Positions 58,356 through 63,149 of a DNA stretch of 63,149 bases are shown here, piece by piece. Every line of letters begins with the position of its first letter. Position 1 is the first letter of the stretch. Location: positions 1-63,149 of the forward strand of contig JAUCBJ010001178.1 of the NCBI GenBank assembly GCA_032718475.1. The letters are read 5' to 3'. The notes under the pieces are model-generated. The model had not been told where the DNA came from and searched no databases. It saw nothing but the letters and a program-made list of their open reading frames with translations. The stretch comes from Nemertoderma westbladi (taxonomy: Eukaryota; Xenacoelomorpha; Nemertodermatida; Nemertodermatidae). The translations under genes and the position numbers were made by a program.

Positions 58356-59316
58356 TGGGAATTGCGATAACGACGATGGTCGCCTACGAGCCGAGTTGTC
58401 TTACCGAGTTTGTCTGGAGAGCGAAGAGTTCCACAACATTTGGGTTGCTCTCTCTAAAGTCTTACCGTCGCAGTACCTGGAATATTTCCTAGGATCTACA
58501 TCGCTAGCCAGTTATTCTGCAGGACTAATATCCACTAAGGTGTGCCGCACGGTAGAGGACGCCAGATTGGTGAAGTCATGGAGACTAAGTTCAGATCCAG
58601 TAAAGCACGATTGGTGCGCCAATCGTCCAATCATTGAGTTCGGTTTGGACGGACGCCGTTACAAAGGTCAGCTCGGCCCGGATGGTTTCCTGCTGCCGTA
58701 CATCATCTACATCGAAAAGTGTCGTTATTCTACGAGTATGAATCACTTTAAAATAGGTAATAAGACCGCGGCATTTAGGGGTTACGCCTTGGTTGATGTT
58801 TTGCCCCCGGAACCGCTACCGAGAGCGTTAAACGAACATTCCGACACATCGGAGTGGATCCGCAGTTCTCATCTGCAGTCCTTGGAGTTCGACGGAGCCG
58901 GCGATGACCTGGTCTCGACGTTGATCAACTCCGGTAGGACGTCCGAATTGGTACAGGATTACGAGAGTTTAGTTGAAGGTCTGGGTGTAGCTGAAGAATG
59001 GAAATGGAAAGCAATGTTGTCGATCTCCAAGAGTTTTATGGTGGTATATATGTCACAGATGGGAGATTTAGTAGGATTTTGGGTTATTGCCTATCTGAAT
59101 GTCGGTCTGGTAGGATGTGTAATCGCCATGGTGGTTGTAGGAGGGCATCGTCGATTTGAAATTCGCGATGCGTTTTTTGAGTATTTGGCGGACGTGGAGT
59201 ATCACGACGGGAGTTCAGTATCCGAGTCCGAAGCGAAATCAGGGGAAAGTGGCAGCGGAATGACGCCTACAAGTGTCACATCCGTGGTGGACAATAAGAA
59301 AGAAAGAAGTGATTAA
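58356..59316 (+). CDS. Membrane glycoprotein, C-terminal exon, class III fusogen-like
   Basis: The exon follows a strong acceptor and is open for about 320 codons to TAA at 59314. It encodes an ectodomain with paired cysteines and the motif GQLGPDGFLLP. It then has a long helical region, one transmembrane segment (about 59068-59148, FWVIAYLNVGLVGCVIAMV) and a tail of about 55 residues rich in Ser and acidic residues. The arrangement of a GPDG turn followed by a hydrophobic run, a stalk and a single C-terminal anchor resembles the membrane-proximal half of class III viral fusion proteins (rhabdovirus or chuvirus type). That makes a captured viral glycoprotein likely, but a host adhesion protein is not excluded. 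AATAAA at 59618 can serve as polyadenylation signal. The exon is CpG-rich compared with its surroundings. Confidence 0.55.
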
Positions 59317-60419
59317 CAGTTGGACGTTTAACTCACTACCCATAATTTGTACTTTTGTATTTCATTAATTAATTACCGACATGAAATTTCGTTTAATTTT
59401 TACTCTGTTGTCTCATCCATCATTAATATTTACAAGGGAAATGGGAACCGTTACAAAGTTAACACAAATAATATTAAAAAAACTTCTAATATTTTAGATG
59501 ATTGAGTTTGAAGCATTGAAGGCTTGATGATACAGTAACGAATTAATTCCGCAAGTTGTTGTTATTATTTGTCAGTATAAGATTAATTAAATGTTTAATG
59601 TCTAAATATTTGCTTTAAATAAATATATTCTATGTAACTCCTCAATGAATTGTTTTTTTATTTAGAGACAGGGGGGGGGGGGGGGGGGGACTCGACGCAA
59701 AACCCGTCTTGGCGAATTAATATCCCGACTCAATGTTAAATTTAAGGAAAGGAGCAGGTTACTGTGGCACGTTAATTTAACAAAAACAATAAACTAAACA
59801 TAATAGAACAGGTTACAGTTTTATATTTGAGAATAATCAGCTGTTATTCGCGTCGAATTTTTAATGCGTCTTTCCCCCCCCCCCCCCCCCCCCCCCCCTA
59901 TCTGTTTATTTAGGCTGTAATTTTTCGTTTTATCTAAGGGACCTATGCTGCTAAATGTACTACAGTACTCGACGAAGCACCATGTACGCAATCTATAATT
60001 TATTGTCTTACAACCTCATTCATTCGCCCTACAATCTGTAGTTTTTGTACTAACTATTATATTTTTACACTGTAATTTATAACTATTTTAAATTTTATTG
60101 TGTGCAGTGTATTTATTAAAACTGAATGAAAATGTAATAGAAGAAATTCAACAATGTAACACTTACTACTGTTTTATGTTTTTTTTTTATTTTCACGTCA
60201 ATGAAAATTCAATGTTTCACAACCACGATTTTGTGTTTCAAAACCACCAATTTGTATGGTAATAATTAGTAAAAGTCCTAAAAGTATGGTTTATTTGGCT
60301 TATTTCCTGTAAAAAAAAAATAGGCAGTTGACAACAATAATATATTAATAAATTCAATGACGACATAATTATAAAAAATACAACGCAGCAAAAAATTATC
60401 CGAGATTGCCGCATCATTA
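59317..60419. other. Intergenic region between convergent genes
   Basis: It holds the putative poly(A) signal of the glycoprotein gene (59618), a G run (about 59670-59690), a copy of the dispersed GGAGCAGGTTACTG repeat (59738-59825) and a C run (about 59874-59898). The probable 3' UTR of the minus-strand gene includes TTTATT at about 60291, that is AATAAA on the minus strand. Confidence 0.5.
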
Positions 60420-60643
60420 CTAAAACACACAAGGATCGGAGTTACTGCCGAAGTAGTCCAGGGACTTCTCATTGGCGGCGGCCTCATTATGATGGTAAAT
60501 CTCGGTGTAGGTTGGTTGGAAACGGTGCTGATTGGTTGGCGAATCCTCCCTTAATATATCGTGTAGTCTGTCGGCCATAGCAGAGAAACTTATTGTACTA
60601 GGGAGAAGGAAATTGGTCGTGTCCACTTTTTCACAATTTATTT
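60420..60643 (-). CDS. Terminal exon of an unrecognised minus-strand gene
   Basis: A strong acceptor on the minus strand (TTTTTTTTCTTCATTTAG) ends at 60644. The exon is open for 73 codons to TAG at 60422-60420. It begins with two bases that complete a codon with the single base left by the exon at 62111 (phase 1), so the two junctions fit. The product end is Asn/Glu/Tyr-rich (TEIYHHNE) and finishes DPCVF. This could be a cytoplasmic tail with a C-terminal hydrophobic PDZ-ligand-like motif, but that is a guess. The protein family is not recognised. Confidence 0.6.
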
Positions 60644-60671
60644 CTAAATGAAGAAAAAAAAGTTAATATAA

Positions 60672-62075
60672 TGTCTTCTGGGTCATTGATCTAGAAAACC
60701 GGCCATCGCCATGCCGGTCCCAGGTCCTACCAGGTCAAAGCAGGCTCCACCTGAGGCTTATATTCTGGTCTTGTAATCAATCTCCTTGGTTTTGGCATAA
60801 GTTCCCCCTTGGTCCTGGGTTAAGGGACCATATACTCGGCTGCAGGGGTGTATGGCCAGACTAGGCAGATGGTAATCCACCAATGGCTGGTCAGGAGTAT
60901 AGCGGAGCGCACCCATTTCTAATTTGAGTGCACTTCACTGTGACTTGCACCTGGCAGCAGGGCATGGCCAAGCAGGTGGGCTGCGTTGTCATTGGTTGGT
61001 CATATCTTCCAGAGTAGGTATGGCTACTACTACTATTACGATCGGCATGCTACATTGCTTCTTCTGCATTATATATATTAAGAATGCTGTGCCGGCTTGT
61101 CGACAAAATTGCGCCGCCACAACTACCTATCTATCACCCATGACTTTTGCTAGATCATCCGCATCTTCAAGGCCAGTGTCCTTTAAGATGCGTCTCAAGA
61201 AAGTCATGGGCTATCCACCATGCAAAGCATGTCAATTGATCAAATGTCAAAAATGCTCATTAATGGAACACCTCCAATGTTGTATAGAGTCTGACTGGAG
61301 ATGTGTTCATTGTACTTGACACAATGACCCCGGCGCAATCCTCTGCAGTTAGAGCCCAGCATGGACTCCCATATAAGAGTACTGGTACTACTGCTGCCAT
61401 AAAGAACAAAACCATAATATTACATAAAGAACCTTAACCGACCCTTAAGGTTCCGTTTATTCTAAGGGACTTCCAAATCCTGGACAGACTATTTAAAGCT
61501 GCCCATGCCTTCCCCTTACGTATCCGAAGGTCAGAGGATCTTACTAAGGCAGAGAATGAATTCCGGCACAAAAAGTCTTAGGCAGACAAAAATGAGGCTG
61601 CAGTTGAGGCTGCATCTGGGTCCCTGCTGAATTGGCTGTACACAGAAAATCTTCAGGATCTGATCAATCAGAGGCTTGATCAGACCGCCGATGACAGCAG
61701 GCAATCATCCTAGGAATGGAAATTGATAAACTTGCTGACTGGGCGGAACCAATCATCCACCAAGGTTAAGGTAAATATACCCATTGCGGAGATCTCCTTC
61801 CTTTGCCGATGACAAGGTTTGGCGGCAATGCTGTTGCATAGAGCATTAAGACAAATCATGACTTATACTACTTTGGATCATGGATCAGTAAGTCAGGTTA
61901 AGATCTTCGAATAAGTAAGGCATGGGTAGCATTGGGACACCCCATGACTTTCTTGTGCGCCTCTTAAAGGACACGCCTTGAATATGCGGATAATCTCGCG
62001 TAAGTCATGGGGAACATGGAGTTATGGCGTCGCAATTTTGTCGTGATGCCTGCGTAGCATTCTAAAATAGATCGA
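60672..62075. mobile_element. Rearranged LINE relic inside an intron
   Basis: Relative to the LINE at 52781, the segments are: 5' UTR in sense orientation (60672-61020), 3' end in antisense with a TAG-repeat tail (about 61022-61530), a central endonuclease-RT linker in sense (about 61531-61870), and the 3' end in sense again (about 61885-62060). The antisense and sense 3' ends can pair. It lies in the intron between the exons at 62111 and 60643. Confidence 0.7.
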
Positions 62076-62110
62076 TTTTAGTAGGTCGTAAACATGCAGT
62101 GTTTATTTAC

Positions 62111-62199
62111 CTTGCGATGATGTGAGTTTTGTGAAGGATGTCTGATTTCTGGGAAACTCTAAAATACTCGGTTCAACAAAACGTCCAATCCCGATCAAC
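62111..62199 (-). CDS. Internal exon 3 of the minus-strand gene
   Basis: This 89-nt exon lies between a good acceptor (TTCATCTTTTAG, minus strand) and a strong donor (CAAG/GTAAAT). It enters in phase 2 and leaves in phase 1, matching its neighbours. Content reads GIGRFVEPSILEFPRNQ, with no recognised domain. Confidence 0.65.
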
Positions 62200-62507
62200 C
62201 TAAAAGATGAATTTGCATGAATATTTTTTACTATAAAAAGATTATAAACAATTAAAAAAAGGACGTTACAGTGGCACGTTATTTTAACCAAAATGTTAAA
62301 CAAGTATCAATAGTACAGGTTGAAATTTCATTTGTTCTGACAATTAGTGGTTATTTTGGAGAGGAGATTAGCTTTGATTACGAAGAGGCAATCGTATATG
62401 TATGTATGTATATGTTACCACTTTATAATACTACTACGTTTCACGTTCCATTACTCTATGGCCTGCGACTCACTTAAAGTGCTACATTATAATTAATAGT
62501 AACAAAC

Positions 62508-62632
62508 CTGGAACGTGATGTAACATCGTTGTGGCATTCCATTTGTAGGTAATCTCTTTCGGAATTACTGAATTCTAGAACATTATCTGGTATCCATGGA
62601 GGCGATGAATAAACTGTATGTTGGTATGAATC
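62508..62632 (-). CDS. Internal exon 2 of the minus-strand gene
   Basis: This 125-nt exon is bounded by an excellent acceptor (ATATTTTTTTCTCAG) and a donor CCAG/GTTTGT. It enters in phase 0 and leaves in phase 2. It encodes a polar stretch with SSPPWIPDN and SERDYLQMECHND. The Tyr/Pro-rich, low-hydrophobic content suggests an intracellular, disordered segment. Confidence 0.7.
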
Positions 62633-62754
62633 CTGAGAAAAAAATATTTCAAATGAGTAACCGTAATTTTTCTATCTTTGTTTAAGTTTAATGTTAAGAG
62701 TTTGCAAGGAATCCATCACATAAATATGTCCTTAATAATAACAATTCAACTGAC

Positions 62755-62934
62755 CTTTTTGCAATCACCCGGACGACCGATAGCCGTGCTACCCAATGAC
62801 CCAACTCCCTCCCTATGGTGGACTGGGTGCGCGTAGCTAGCATACGGAGAATGTCGGTGTTTTATTTTCGATGTTTTAGCCTTCACTGAATGCGTAACAG
62901 CTCCTCCAGGTAATGGATAATGGCTACCAGATGT
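62755..62934 (-). CDS. Internal exon 1 of the minus-strand gene
   Basis: This exon is exactly 60 codons, open throughout. The acceptor (ATTATATTTGATTTAG) is just upstream at 62935-62936 and the donor is a near-consensus AAAAAG/GTCAGT at 62754. It enters and leaves in phase 0. The product is His/Ser/Gly-rich and basic (KAKTSKIKHRHSPYASYAHP). More 5' exons must lie beyond the right window edge. Confidence 0.7.
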
Positions 62935-63149
62935 CTAAATCAAATATAATAATTAGACGAGAGAACGGAAGAAACAATCTCCCATTCCCGATTTTTCTTT
63001 GGTTTACAAATCTCAATAAGTTCGTATGAAATTTGAAACATATATCTAGTTTAGCTATATATTATATAGCTTCATTTTGGGTTTCTAATTCAGAAATACT
63101 CAAGCCAAAATTAAATATTTTGTTGGAATCTCTATAAAAGTGGAATTAC

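Noticed and set aside
60924-61319. 131-residue plus-strand open frame
   Set aside because: It runs antisense through the 3' end of a LINE relic and has no independent support.

Overview
The window looks like AT-rich nuclear DNA of an invertebrate, probably a marine one, although the species cannot be read from the sequence. It carries BEL/Pao and Ty3-type LTR retrotransposons, APE-type LINEs, cut-and-paste DNA transposon ends, minisatellites, long G/C homopolymers and spliced exons with conventional GT/AG borders. I saw no rRNA, tRNA, CRISPR array or bacterial-style operon.

Layout. 1-5890: the 5' half of a BEL/Pao element on the minus strand, with an apparently intact gag running off the left edge and a 3.4 kb LTR/leader block. 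5893-6655: a 5'-truncated LINE. 8889-16431: a complete Ty3-type element with 486-bp LTRs differing at one base and an uninterrupted gag-pol, the youngest mobile element here. 17675-20764 (minus): an unrecognised gene of about 1,029 codons interrupted by one in-frame TAG. 22435-33140 (minus): a second BEL/Pao copy, frameshifted, lacking protease and carrying a nested insertion. 34528-38515 (minus): the C-terminus of an integrase from another LTR element fused to a third copy of the BEL LTR/leader block. 39897-41281 and 41536-45583: two DNA transposon-like units, the second with hAT hallmarks and a split LINE inside. 46305-47840: a foldback element with nested palindromes. 48219-50407: a 31-bp minisatellite.

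The right third holds host-like genes. 50609-51589 (plus) encodes a secreted, cysteine-rich glycoprotein. Exons at 52037 and 58356 (plus) encode a membrane glycoprotein whose C-terminal half resembles viral class III fusion proteins. The first of these exons is split by a 5 kb composite insertion (15-bp target duplication) that itself contains a full-length LINE (12-bp target duplication). Converging on it from the right edge is a minus-strand gene with four short exons (62934-60420) joined by phase-compatible splice sites. It is invisible to plain ORF scanning because each exon is short.

Most of the DNA between genes is layered transposon debris. Target duplications give the order of several insertions, and three copies of the BEL leader allow relative dating. 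Functional assignments to the orphan gene at 17.7-20.8 kb and to the glycoproteins are inferences from reading alone.
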